From JBBQSV01 sp038213615 (GTDB lineage: Bacteria; Patescibacteriota; Saccharimonadia; Saccharimonadales; OMJO01), in assembly GCA_038213615.1 (NCBI GenBank), contig JBBQSV010000008.1, positions 1 through 32,814 of the forward strand: DNA of 32,814 nt. The letters run 5' to 3'. The notes below the pieces were generated by a model, which saw only the letters and a list, made by a program, of their open reading frames with translations, was not told the DNA's origin and ran no database searches. The position numbers were made by a program, and so were the translations under genes. Shown here piece after piece: positions 22,018 to 29,869 of this stretch. The stretch's first letter is position 1, and the number at the start of each line of letters is the position of its first letter.

Positions 22018-22938
22018 TTAGTCAGTCAAATTAACTATAAAGTTCTGCAGGGCGTCGTCGGCGTCGATAGGCTTAGACTTTAGGTCGATATCTAGTTTTA
22101 GGGCCATGCCTACTAGCTGTTTTACTCTGGCACCCCCGATACGCTGTAAAATATCGCGACTTTTGCCGACCACAAACGGGCTGATACCCGCTTGCTTAGC
22201 TAGCTCGTTATCTGACAAATCCTTGCCGGTGGCCACCAGGGCCAGAATGTGTAATTGCCAGGCGATCATGCCTAGTATCAGCTGTGGTTCCACCCGCTGA
22301 CGCCGCTGTTCGTCGTACAAACCCAGTGCTCTTTTGACATTGCCAGCAAAGGCTGCATCTAACAGGTTGAATACGGTACTCTGGGGAGCTTCCTCGGTCA
22401 TTAAATCTATGCTTTCCCGACTGATCTGCGGGTTGTAAGCCAATAGTTTTTGTAGCTCGCTATACAGTTGCTGCTGATTGATACTAACTCGCCGGGTCAG
22501 ATAGCGGGCGTCGCCCAAACTTATGTTGCCATCTTGGTTCTTGGCCACATCCACCAGCCATCGAGCCAAGTCCTCGCCCTCTTGATGATTAAACTCTTGG
22601 TAATCAGTCAGCTTCTTTAGGTCTTTGGCGTAAACCGACCTTTTGTCTAGGTGCGGCTCCACAATGATGACATCAGTGGTATCCGGCACCCGATCAATGA
22701 TTATTTGGAATGATTGGGCAAAGTCTTTCTGGGTCGATGGCTCGGTTAGAATTACCAGTTTTTTGCTGGTTAAAAATGGCAAGCTTTCCATGGCCTCTAC
22801 CATGTGCGGTGTGTCCGCATCTTGCCCATCTAGCCGCTCTACAGCTAGATCGGAGTTTTTGGCAATGAAATCAGCTGACATTTCCGACAGCTTCTGACCC
22901 AGCAAAAAGGTATTTTTACCAGTGATAGTAGTAATCAT
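22018..22938 (-). CDS. holA: DNA polymerase III subunit delta
   Basis: Clamp-loader subunit that opens the sliding clamp. The 306-aa protein follows the family layout: an N-terminal AAA-like domain without a working P-loop (ITGKNTFLLGQKL, then AMESLPFLTSKKLVIL and VIIVEPHLDKRS), a middle domain (EGEDLARWLVDVAK, then ALTRRVS-like DARYLTRRVSINQQQLYSELQKLLAY), and the C-terminal domain with VFNLLDAAFAGNVKRALGLYDEQR, ILGMIAWQLHILALV and ADDALQNFIVNL. It overlaps the mutM stop by 4 bases (ATGA), so the two are translationally coupled. The pairing of holA with rpsT is common, but there rpsT usually runs in the other order. Confidence 0.93.
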   Translation of the reverse strand: MITTITGKNTFLLGQKLSEMSADFIAKNSDLAVERLDGQDADTPHMVEAMESLPFLTSKKLVILTEPSTQKDFAQSFQIIIDRVPDTTDVIIVEPHLDKRSVYAKDLKKLTDYQEFNHQEGEDLARWLVDVAKNQDGNISLGDARYLTRRVSINQQQLYSELQKLLAYNPQISRESIDLMTEEAPQSTVFNLLDAAFAGNVKRALGLYDEQRRQRVEPQLILGMIAWQLHILALVATGKDLSDNELAKQAGISPFVVGKSRDILQRIGGARVKQLVGMALKLDIDLKSKPIDADDALQNFIVNLTD

Positions 22939-23975
22939 TTAGCTAGCCTCTGGCACTTAGGGCAGATGTGTGTGCCCCGCCCTGCAGAGCGCATTTTTAC
23001 TATGGTTGTAGCGCATCTGGGGCATGGTTTGCCATCTCTTCTAAACACGTTGGCAAAGGCTAAATAGCTACCTTTTTTGCCCTCTGCATCTACATAGTTC
23101 TTATCTGTTGAACCACCCTTTTCTATGCTCAGTAGTAGGATCTGCTTTAGTTGTATAAATAATGTGTTCAATCTGCTAGTGCTTACGTTTTTTACTTTGC
23201 TATCCGGATGAATCCTTGCCCCCCACAAGCTCTCGTCTGCGTAGATATTACCTACACCGGCTATGACAGTTTGGTCTAGCAATACTGCCTTAATGCCAGA
23301 ATTTTTGCGCCGCATTAATTGGTTCCCAAAGTCTTTGGCTGTGAACTCATCACTTAGTGGTTCTGGACCTAGTTTTTTAAAAAAATCGATATTAGACACC
23401 GCGGCTGTGGGCAGTAACCTGACCCAACCAAACTTACGCTGATCGTTAAAGAACAGCTCGCTGCTGTCTTTAAAAGTAAACTTCACATGTGTTGATTTGT
23501 CGGGTAACTTACCGACCAAGCTGTCATTGGGGTGCCCTGCCCCCCAGCGTTCTTCATCATCGAGCTGATCAGTCGAACCAGTAGACTGATTAGCTCGACT
23601 GGTGGCAATCTTTTGGCTTACTGGCTGCGCTGCTCGCTTCAACGTACCACTTGTACGCCTTGTTCCGCTGCTCGCCGCTGCACCAAAATCTTGCTCACCT
23701 GAAGAAGCGCTGGTTTGCTTATTGGATATGAATACTAGCTGGCCAGTCATCTTTAGATGTATGACCAGGCTGTACTTGGTGTCTAGCTCTATCAATAACA
23801 CCTTGGCACGGCGCTGAACACCCACAACCTTGGAGCCTATCAAGAACTGTTTTACATCAGCTACCGCATTTGGAAAGCTTTTGGGCCAATCATGCCAAAC
23901 ATCGGCCACCACTCGCCCAACTATCAATCTTGATAGCCCCCGTTTGACAGTCTCGACTTCTGGTAGTTCTGGCAA
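22935..23975 (-). CDS. mutM: Formamidopyrimidine-DNA glycosylase with a 60-residue insertion
   Basis: Removes oxidised purines such as 8-oxoguanine and nicks the strand. The protein starts PELPEVETVKRGL after the initiator, so the catalytic Pro2 and Glu3 are in place. This fixes the start at TTG 23975, with AGGAGG five bases upstream and an out-of-frame ATG in between. RRAKVLLIEL carries the catalytic Lys. The H2TH region (LLDQTVIAGVGNIYADESLW) and the zinc finger C-x2-C ... C-x2-C at the C-terminus are intact. Between GQLVFIS and HPNDSLVGKLPDKSTHVKFTF lies an extra Ser/Thr/Ala/Gln-rich block of about 60 residues (85-146) that is not in the family. This raises the length to 346 aa against about 270-290. 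Confidence 0.94.
   Translation of the reverse strand: MPELPEVETVKRGLSRLIVGRVVADVWHDWPKSFPNAVADVKQFLIGSKVVGVQRRAKVLLIELDTKYSLVIHLKMTGQLVFISNKQTSASSGEQDFGAAASSGTRRTSGTLKRAAQPVSQKIATSRANQSTGSTDQLDDEERWGAGHPNDSLVGKLPDKSTHVKFTFKDSSELFFNDQRKFGWVRLLPTAAVSNIDFFKKLGPEPLSDEFTAKDFGNQLMRRKNSGIKAVLLDQTVIAGVGNIYADESLWGARIHPDSKVKNVSTSRLNTLFIQLKQILLLSIEKGGSTDKNYVDAEGKKGSYLAFANVFRRDGKPCPRCATTIVKMRSAGRGTHICPKCQRLAK
23538..23723. repeat. Repeat-bearing insertion inside mutM (dispersed motif, copy 2)
   Basis: In-frame block encoding residues 85-146 of MutM. It contains a 14-base inverted repeat with one mismatch (23561-23574 and 23584-23597, loop 9) and a CGTAC-CACTT-GTACG hairpin (23643-23657). GCTGCTCGC occurs on both sides of the second hairpin. 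The second hairpin and its flanks resemble the rpsF-ssb spacer at 7778-7825. Confidence 0.6.
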
Positions 23976-24030
23976 AACATCCTCCTATTAAACGCAAACC
24001 TTAGTATAGTTGCCAATCAGGCCAAAGAGT

Positions 24031-24047
24031 AGTGTAAATGATACACT
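24031..24047. promoter_or_regulatory. Operator-like dyad between mutM and the 79-aa gene
   Basis: A perfect inverted repeat AGTGTA-N5-TACACT lies in the short divergent interval. On the minus strand it is near the -35 region of a TATACT (24003-24008) box for mutM. On the plus strand it covers the presumed -10 region of the 79-aa gene (TTGCCA at 24010, 17-base spacer, TGTAAA). It could serve a repressor, but no regulator is identified. Confidence 0.35.
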
Positions 24048-24054
24048 AGCCACT

Positions 24055-24294
24055 ATGGATTCCATTGCCGACTTAGTAGACCCTACCCGCTTTCACCAGC
24101 CAGATGAGCTATCTGTGATCAAGGCATTTATAAAAGACACCTACGCCAGTGATTGCCAGCTGACGGCTAACGAACATCAAATAGCCATTACCGTACCTGG
24201 TGCTGCCTTGGCTGGAACCCTGCGCTTTGACCTACCCCAACTAAAAGAAACCTTGCAGACAAACAAAAAGCTAATTATCCGGATCGGCCATTAA
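24055..24294 (+). CDS. Small protein, possibly DUF721/DciA-like
   Basis: A 79-aa protein from ATG 24055; a TTG at 24010 in frame is less likely because it would lie in the promoter region. The second half (CQLTANEHQIAITVPGAALAGTLRFDLPQLKETLQTNKKLIIRIGH) has the strand-helix-strand pattern and the L-F-D-L-x-L-K spacing of the DUF721/DciA KH-like domain, which in many bacteria loads the replicative helicase. The similarity is weak and read by eye. There is no clear Shine-Dalgarno, so the transcript could be leaderless. Its stop directly abuts the stop of the next gene on the other strand. Confidence 0.55.
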   Translation: MDSIADLVDPTRFHQPDELSVIKAFIKDTYASDCQLTANEHQIAITVPGAALAGTLRFDLPQLKETLQTNKKLIIRIGH

Positions 24295-24858
24295 CTACAA
24301 CTCTACGGGGTTGGCGATGGTGTCGTAGTCAGGAATCTGGGTCTGGAACAGTTGATTGATAACCCCGCTATTGGTACCCAGATTGCCCTGGCGAGAACTA
24401 CATTCAGTGGCCCAGCTATCAATAACATTGCTCTTGCCGTCATTTAACTGGTACAAGTAAGTGCTGCCTGCTGGGCAAGCACCCCTAGAATCACTAACTG
24501 TGCTGGTCCTCTTTAGCTTGAACCCAGCTTGGTCCAAGGCAGCCAAAAAGTATTGGTAGGCAGTGTCGTTATTACTGTAGCTTTTAGACTTAATTACGTC
24601 TTGGTCATAGCCAGCCAACACCTGGATAGTGCGTTTGCCTTCATCTACAGTTATCCGTATGCCACGCCGTTCGTGATCGCCTACTAGACGGCCTTGGGTG
24701 GTAAAGGTTACCCGACTATCGGGGGTAGCTAGATCAACCAGTTTGGTAGATATGTTGGATTTAGTTTGGCTAGAGCCACCATTGCCACCACTGACTATCA
24801 AAACAATAGCCAAAACAGCCACAAATATAACTGCCAAAACACCAAGAACGTATTTCAT
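24295..24858 (-). CDS. Secreted or membrane-anchored protein of unknown function
   Basis: A 187-aa protein with an N-terminal hydrophobic segment (YVLGVLAVIFVAVLAIVLIVSG) followed by a Gly/Ser/Asn linker, typical of a single-anchor exported protein. The rest is a soluble domain with three Cys (GACPAGSTYLYQLND and WATECSSRQGN hold two of them near the C-terminal third), which may form a disulfide. I do not recognise the domain. No lipobox Cys is visible. It lies 27 bases after the CYTH gene and is probably co-transcribed with it. Confidence 0.65.
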   Translation of the reverse strand: MKYVLGVLAVIFVAVLAIVLIVSGGNGGSSQTKSNISTKLVDLATPDSRVTFTTQGRLVGDHERRGIRITVDEGKRTIQVLAGYDQDVIKSKSYSNNDTAYQYFLAALDQAGFKLKRTSTVSDSRGACPAGSTYLYQLNDGKSNVIDSWATECSSRQGNLGTNSGVINQLFQTQIPDYDTIANPVEL

Positions 24859-24885
24859 TAATAATATACTACAACATTAACCGTA

Positions 24886-25575
24886 CTATTGCAATGATTT
24901 TAACACCGTAGCGCTAAAAGTTTTATCGGTGTCATAATATTCCGACCAATGCGCATTGTAGTAGTCATACATCCGGCCAATCAGATCGTGATCTACCTCT
25001 GCCAACCCCAGATCCTTGGCAACTTGCCTGACACGGGCTTCCGCCACAGTGGCTTGGGCCTGGCTGGTTACAACTTTTTCTAGCTCTACCATGTAACCAT
25101 AACCAGCCGAAAATTGAATTTCTATGGTGATATCTAGAAATTTATAGACGTCTTTGTAGCCCGACCATTTGGCCAATACCACTAGTCCGGAGTCCACCAG
25201 GGCTTGATCCAGCTCTTCTATTTTGACGTCAACAACCACCTCAAGTTCCAATCGACTACTGCCATGAATTGCATCTCCACCAGCTGGTACACCCTTAGCT
25301 ATTAGCAAAACTTGGTCATTTTTGCATCTGGTGCGCATAGATATAACTTCAGATTGGTCAATAACATCATTCAGTCTGATCAGGTCTGGACCTCTCAAAA
25401 ATTTAGTACCTACTGCCTGCAAATACTGTGTGTTATCGCAGTCAAAGTAGTGATTGCGCAGCTCATTACGCACCAAATATTTGCAGCTCGGGTCTAAATT
25501 TTTCATACGATCCACTAGCCGATCAACTTCTAGCTTGCCGGGTATCAGGCATTTAATCTCTACTTCGTACTGCAT
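24886..25575 (-). CDS. CYTH-domain protein (triphosphate tunnel metalloenzyme fold)
   Basis: A 229-aa protein that begins YEVEIKC, the ExExK signature of the CYTH fold, whose members act on triphosphates (thiamine triphosphatase, inorganic triphosphatase, class IV adenylate cyclase). Later charged strands fit the tunnel pattern: ISMRTRCKNDQVLLIAKG, SRLELEVVV, KDVYKFLDITIEIQFSAGYGYMVELEKVV. The substrate cannot be told from the sequence. It starts 2 bases after the PEP-synthase-like gene stop, so NUDIX, phosphotransferase and CYTH genes form one unit, all dealing with phosphate anhydrides. Confidence 0.75.
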   Translation of the reverse strand: MQYEVEIKCLIPGKLEVDRLVDRMKNLDPSCKYLVRNELRNHYFDCDNTQYLQAVGTKFLRGPDLIRLNDVIDQSEVISMRTRCKNDQVLLIAKGVPAGGDAIHGSSRLELEVVVDVKIEELDQALVDSGLVVLAKWSGYKDVYKFLDITIEIQFSAGYGYMVELEKVVTSQAQATVAEARVRQVAKDLGLAEVDHDLIGRMYDYYNAHWSEYYDTDKTFSATVLKSLQ

Positions 25576-25577
25576 GG

Positions 25578-27617
25578 TTATTTGCTAACCTCACCCTTGA
25601 CTAGGTCCATAACTACTTTGTCACCGTCTTTTAACACCTTGGTCCCATGATGAGTACCGACTATACAAGGCAGATTTAGTTCTCTGGCTACTATAGCAGC
25701 GTGAGACATCATGCCACCGTGGTCCGTTATCAGGGCTCTGGCTGTTCGCATTAGCGGTACGTAGCTAGGGCTAGTCGCAGTAACTACCAATATACGATCG
25801 TTCGGCACATTGTCTGTTGGGCTATGTACCACATGCACTTTGCCATTCGCAAAATGGTGGTTGCCATTACAGGCCACGACTCCCGAAACCACAGAATTAG
25901 AGCTCTTGAAGTTAATATAACGTTCCCATAGTTCTTCGGTAGCTCGTTCATTAAGTAAAGTAACTTTGCCCTTATCAAACAGCCAGCCATACTCAATCTT
26001 GCCAGCCGATTTGGTCATGTTTCTCCTAGTACGCATCATCCAGGCTTTACGCTCATCCATAAACTCAGCCAACTGTCGTACTAATGTGAGTGCCTTTAGC
26101 TCATCTGATTTGAGCCCAAACTTCTTAGCTAACTCACCACGATCCTTACGTTTGTCTTGGCCGCTACTAGGGTTTTCCTTTAACATTTCCAAGCGGTCAG
26201 TGAAATATTGTCTGGCTTTATTCGCCACTCCTCGATAACCGTCATCAATCCAGGGATATTTACTAGCCATAGTAGCTGGGTCGGCTGATTCCACCAGTTC
26301 TTGGTCAATCTTAGCTATAAAGGTAAGTTCGTCGGGCACCGTAAAAGCGTCCCATATTTCTTGACGCATCTTAGATTCAAAACGCAGTAACTGATGAGTA
26401 ATTGATCTTTCAGCCCCGTAGAGTGCGAACTCTGCAAACAAAGTAGGCTTCCAGCCTTTTACCAACTCAGGCCCGTCAGCATTTTCTAATTGTCGCACCA
26501 CTTTCCGCCACTCTTCCAGGTCATTATCAAACCTATCACGGACTTGATATGACATAAACATATCAGCAGTAAATTTACTGAAAGCTTTAGCGTTGCTAAG
26601 CCAAACCATCTTCTTGTCACGAAACATCACCAAGCTTTTTGGTGGATTTGGCATTTTAGGGTCGCCGGCTAGAGATGTTAAGTATTTTTCCTCTGCCTCC
26701 ATAAAGTCACTCATATACAAGGTAGTCGCACGCGATGGTCCCCAGTAAAATAACTCATCTGGTTCACCTAAGGCTGTGGCCGGAGCTCTGGCCTCCATAC
26801 TGGTTATGGGGCGCGACTGGACTATGTATAGCTCGCCCCCTTCAAAAGCAAACTCGATATCCTGGGGCTTACCGTAGTAAGTCTCTATTTGTTTGGCTTT
26901 GTCTAGCAAGTCCTTGAGCTGTTTAGCAGCTAATACCTCGCCCGCTTCTGTAACCTTAATCTCTTGGTTTTGACCAGCTTTATAAATCAGTTTTTTGGCT
27001 TGGTGATGTTTGGAGCTTTCTACGACTTTGCCAGATTTCTTATCCATCACGTAACTGGCTGGTGTAACTACTCCCTGCACCAGTAATTCGCCCAAGCCAA
27101 ATACTGCTTCAATCACGCACTGGTCCAAGTTTTCGGATATGGGGTTGGCCGTAAACATCACACCTGCAGTATCACTATTAACCATAGCCTGCACCACCAC
27201 AGCTACTGCTTGTTTACTCTTGGAAATCTTGTGGTCTTTGGCATAACTTTGAGCACGGTTAGATAGGATCGATTGCCAACAATACTCCACTGCATCTAAT
27301 AATCCGTCCCGAGTGACGTTTAGAGCTGTGTCCAGCTGGCCGGCCCACGAAGCATCCCCAGAATCTTCAGCTACAGCCGAAGACCGCACTGCTACGCGTT
27401 TGGCGCCTAGTTCATCAAAGGCTTTTAGTAGATCTGACTTTAGAGATTTCAAACTACCTTGTTTATAAGCATCCGTGGTTATTACAAAGCCGCTGGGCAC
27501 TGGTAAACCAGCCTTTAACATCTCACCTAGCGATGCCGCTTTGCCACCCACCAAACTCAGCTGTTTGTAGCCAACCTCGTTTAGAGGCAACAGGTAGCTT
27601 ATTGCTGAACTAGCCAT
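25578..27617 (-). CDS. PEP-synthase-like phosphotransferase lacking the PEP-binding barrel
   Basis: Begins with the PPDK/PEP-synthase ATP-grasp domain: GGKAASLGEMLKAGLPVPSGFVIT, VAVRSSAVAEDSGDASWAGQ, then FGLGELLVQGVVTPASY and YIVQSRPIT near residue 275. It ends with the swivelling phospho-His domain, with His639 in GGMMSHAAIVAREL. Between them is about 300 residues of a helical domain with no family I recognise. True PEP synthase (about 790 aa) has the His domain in the middle and a C-terminal TIM barrel that makes PEP; that barrel is absent. The order ATP-grasp, middle domain, His domain matches rifampicin phosphotransferase. A phosphotransfer from ATP to an unknown substrate bound by the middle domain is therefore more likely than gluconeogenesis. 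It overlaps the NUDIX gene by 19 bases. Confidence 0.8.
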   Translation of the reverse strand: MASSAISYLLPLNEVGYKQLSLVGGKAASLGEMLKAGLPVPSGFVITTDAYKQGSLKSLKSDLLKAFDELGAKRVAVRSSAVAEDSGDASWAGQLDTALNVTRDGLLDAVEYCWQSILSNRAQSYAKDHKISKSKQAVAVVVQAMVNSDTAGVMFTANPISENLDQCVIEAVFGLGELLVQGVVTPASYVMDKKSGKVVESSKHHQAKKLIYKAGQNQEIKVTEAGEVLAAKQLKDLLDKAKQIETYYGKPQDIEFAFEGGELYIVQSRPITSMEARAPATALGEPDELFYWGPSRATTLYMSDFMEAEEKYLTSLAGDPKMPNPPKSLVMFRDKKMVWLSNAKAFSKFTADMFMSYQVRDRFDNDLEEWRKVVRQLENADGPELVKGWKPTLFAEFALYGAERSITHQLLRFESKMRQEIWDAFTVPDELTFIAKIDQELVESADPATMASKYPWIDDGYRGVANKARQYFTDRLEMLKENPSSGQDKRKDRGELAKKFGLKSDELKALTLVRQLAEFMDERKAWMMRTRRNMTKSAGKIEYGWLFDKGKVTLLNERATEELWERYINFKSSNSVVSGVVACNGNHHFANGKVHVVHSPTDNVPNDRILVVTATSPSYVPLMRTARALITDHGGMMSHAAIVARELNLPCIVGTHHGTKVLKDGDKVVMDLVKGEVSK

Positions 27618-28165
27618 TGGAGTAGGATTAAGGCGATTCGCTCTTCTTGCATTTGGCCATTCAGGATCATGCCCTGAGCTTCTTCGTAGCTAACCCAATT
27701 GTCAGCCTCTATTTGTTCGCCCTCTTCTAGCTGCTGACCCTTAGCATGCGGTTGCCATTTGGTAACTTCAAACACGTACAGATCCCACTCGACTGTGGCA
27801 CCCAAAGTCGACTTCTTGTAAAACTTGACTTCGCCAATGTCTACGCCAGCTTCTTCGGCACCCTCGCCTTTGGCTTTGGACTGGGCGGCCTCCATGATAT
27901 CGCCATCAGACTTACGAAATTCGTCATATTCTTCTAACTTGTCGAATACTTTGCCGCCTGGTAATCGATAATCCCAGTCCCTCAGCTCGTTGCGGTATTC
28001 TTTGGTCAGTAGTATCTTGCGTTGTTCTTGATCCACAATGATCAAGCGTACACCCGGTGCCTGGCGAGCTATCTCGAACACCCGGCCGTCTGGCTGAGTT
28101 ATTTGCTCGATCTCAAACAGCTTCCCGCGAAAAACTATATCTTGTTTGGGTTCTGCATCACTCAT
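27599..28165 (-). CDS. NUDIX hydrolase with an enlarged Nudix box
   Basis: A 188-aa member of the NUDIX family, which cleaves nucleoside diphosphates linked to another moiety; the layout is nearest to ADP-ribose pyrophosphatase. The core includes GVRLIIVDQEQRKILLTKEYR and RLPGGKVFDK. The catalytic helix GEGAEEAGVDIGEV keeps the two Glu of E-x-x-E-E, but the usual Arg before the first Glu is Gly. The box is stretched by about 16 residues between GGK and the helix. The C-terminal part ends with a helical segment. It shares a 20-base start region with the upstream membrane-protein gene and overlaps the phosphotransferase gene by 19 bases. Confidence 0.8.
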   Translation of the reverse strand: MSDAEPKQDIVFRGKLFEIEQITQPDGRVFEIARQAPGVRLIIVDQEQRKILLTKEYRNELRDWDYRLPGGKVFDKLEEYDEFRKSDGDIMEAAQSKAKGEGAEEAGVDIGEVKFYKKSTLGATVEWDLYVFEVTKWQPHAKGQQLEEGEQIEADNWVSYEEAQGMILNGQMQEERIALILLQWLVQQ

Positions 28166-28180
28166 CTTGATTCAATCATA
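28161..28180. repeat. Start-region repeat, copy 1 (NUDIX gene)
   Basis: The sequence covering the start codon and 15 bases upstream of the NUDIX gene matches 28744-28763 in 19 of 20 positions. It contains the odd palindrome TTGA-T-TCAA directly before the ATG and a TATGAT box on the transcript strand 9 bases before the ATG. No Shine-Dalgarno is present. Confidence 0.6.
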
Positions 28181-28190
28181 GCAGACGGAC

Positions 28191-28748
28191 TCACCGAATG
28201 TATGTGATGGCCAACATAACTAGCGGCATAGAAGCTATATAAACAACTTCGTAGATCAGGAAGTTATCTTGCATTTTGGGTCTGCGCAAATATAAATAGC
28301 CGATCCAGCCATCGATGATCAAAAAAATTAGGGCTACTGTGCGAGCAAACAGTCCAACACTAGATTGCAACACAATTAGCGCTAGTAACGGCAAAAACAG
28401 AGCCGCAACACCATAAGCCGCGCGACGATGAACAATATATGCCCAGCCTTTGGTCTCCGGGACAAGGCCGGACAGCCAGTGGCAAGCTATGGCTAGCCCC
28501 AGCAATGCACCAAAAACAAATGGCATATTAAATGTGGGTACCAACCATTTGTAGCCAAATAACAGATATAATATGCTCTCTAGTGATATAGCTACAGCAA
28601 ACATGTAGTAGGCCCGTTTTTCGCTGGCCGCATGGTGACTAAACGATGAGTGTCTACCGATCCGCCATCTGTGTGCCATATAAATAGCCGTTGGCCAAAA
28701 CGCCAACACAGCCAACACTACAAAGTGCTTATAAACACTGTTGCTCAT
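28191..28748 (-). CDS. Polytopic membrane protein of unknown function
   Basis: A 185-aa integral membrane protein with about six hydrophobic segments (FVVLAVLAFWPTAIYMAH, MFAVAISLESILYLLFG, PFVFGALLGLAIACHWL, AAYGVAALFLPLLALIVL, TVALIFLIIDGWIGYLYL, VVYIASMPLVMLAITYI). No catalytic motif or family is recognised. A His-rich basic loop (HRWRIGRHSSFSHHAASEKR) lies between the first two segments. It starts 24 bases after the CNNM-type gene and shares its start region with the NUDIX gene. Confidence 0.65.
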   Translation of the reverse strand: MSNSVYKHFVVLAVLAFWPTAIYMAHRWRIGRHSSFSHHAASEKRAYYMFAVAISLESILYLLFGYKWLVPTFNMPFVFGALLGLAIACHWLSGLVPETKGWAYIVHRRAAYGVAALFLPLLALIVLQSSVGLFARTVALIFLIIDGWIGYLYLRRPKMQDNFLIYEVVYIASMPLVMLAITYIR

Positions 28749-28763
28749 CTTGATTCAATGATA
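28744..28763. repeat. Start-region repeat, copy 2 (membrane-protein gene)
   Basis: Matches 28161-28180 in 19 of 20 positions, again covering the first ATG and the 15 bases before it, with TTGA-T-TCAA and a TATCAT box at the same distance. The two genes are otherwise unrelated, so the repeat is a regulatory or duplicated start module. Confidence 0.6.
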
Positions 28764-28772
28764 ACACCGCAA

Positions 28773-29750
28773 CTAGGTCTTTAATCTGGAACCGTCGGCT
28801 TCGTCTTCTATTTCGTGGCCTAGAATTTCTTCTATCAAATCTTCGATAGTCACAACCCCCACGATTTTATCGTCTTTTTCGACAGCCAGCAGATGTGAAT
28901 GACTGCCAATAAACACCCGAAACAGCGTATCTAGCGCCGTCATGCTGCCCACCATAGCCGAGGGACGCACAAATTTACTAACTGGCCGGGCTTTTTCGTC
29001 AAAATCTATATCTATTAGGTCCTTTAGTAACAGTACGCCCTTACTCTCTGTCAGTTCCTTATTAAATACGGGCACCCGACTGTAGTTTTGGGCCTTTAGC
29101 TCGTCTATTCGGTCGGCATCTATCATGGTGTTCTGAGGTAGCCAGTACAGATTACTTATTGGCGTCATGATGTCGCGCACCCGTTTGTGGCTCATTGTCA
29201 GTACGCTACGCATAATTTCTACTTCGTCTTCGTCTAGGTCGCTATCTTTGTGGCCCAAATGGTCACTGATGATAAACCCCAGATCTTGGCGGGTGTGCAA
29301 CTTCATATCCTCGTGACCAAACAGCTTGTCTAGTAGCAGTTGCAAGGGCTTGGCAATGGGATAGGTCAGCATGATCATGCCCTTTAGCAACGGCACAAAT
29401 ACGGCCGTGATTTCTAGCGAGTTTTTTATGAACAGAGCCTGCGGAATTATCTCGCCAAACACCACAATTAACAGTGTGCTGGCTATGCCGGCAATCAAGC
29501 CATTAAAGCGGTGCTCCAGCACCAGTGAAGTAGCAGATATTACAGCCACGTTACTGAGCAAAATGCTGGCAAGGGTTAGGTGGCTGTTTTTGCGCAGTGG
29601 CAATATACGAGCAGCTTGGGTGTGCCCGACCTTTACCTTGCGCTCTAGCTCGCCGATATCTAGTGACATCAAGGATAGGTTTAGGCCAGAGCAAACCGCC
29701 GACATCCCCACAAATATAAAGATAGTAATAATAAGTTCAAATGCGCCCAT
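28773..29750 (-). CDS. CNNM/DUF21 transporter-like protein with paired CBS domains
   Basis: Membrane protein of the CNNM/CorB family, linked to Mg2+ and other divalent-ion transport. A DUF21 membrane domain occupies about residues 1-150 (ELIITIFIFVGMSAVCSGLNLSLMSLD, LASILLSNVAVISATSLVLEHRF, VVFGEIIPQALFIKN). Two CBS domains follow, at about 195-315 (RVRDIMTPISNLYWLPQNT, then SRVPVFNKE and HLLAVEKDDKIVGVVTIEDLIEEILGHEI), which usually bind adenine nucleotides. The C-terminal CorC_HlyC domain of many bacterial relatives is absent, as in shorter members. At 325 aa it looks complete. Its upstream region has TATATT just before the ATG. Confidence 0.9.
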   Translation of the reverse strand: MGAFELIITIFIFVGMSAVCSGLNLSLMSLDIGELERKVKVGHTQAARILPLRKNSHLTLASILLSNVAVISATSLVLEHRFNGLIAGIASTLLIVVFGEIIPQALFIKNSLEITAVFVPLLKGMIMLTYPIAKPLQLLLDKLFGHEDMKLHTRQDLGFIISDHLGHKDSDLDEDEVEIMRSVLTMSHKRVRDIMTPISNLYWLPQNTMIDADRIDELKAQNYSRVPVFNKELTESKGVLLLKDLIDIDFDEKARPVSKFVRPSAMVGSMTALDTLFRVFIGSHSHLLAVEKDDKIVGVVTIEDLIEEILGHEIEDEADGSRLKT

Positions 29751-29869
29751 TTAATATAGGTTAATCATAACACTTGTAGATACTCACCTAGTTGCTTGGG
29801 GTTACGAAAAACAAAAATGTGCCTTTGTTAACTATCCTCTAACCCACTCAATACTAATCTTCGTAGTTT

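Noticed and set aside
25578..27617. Genuine PEP synthase for gluconeogenesis
   Set aside because: The PEP/pyruvate TIM barrel is absent and the phospho-His domain is C-terminal, not central.
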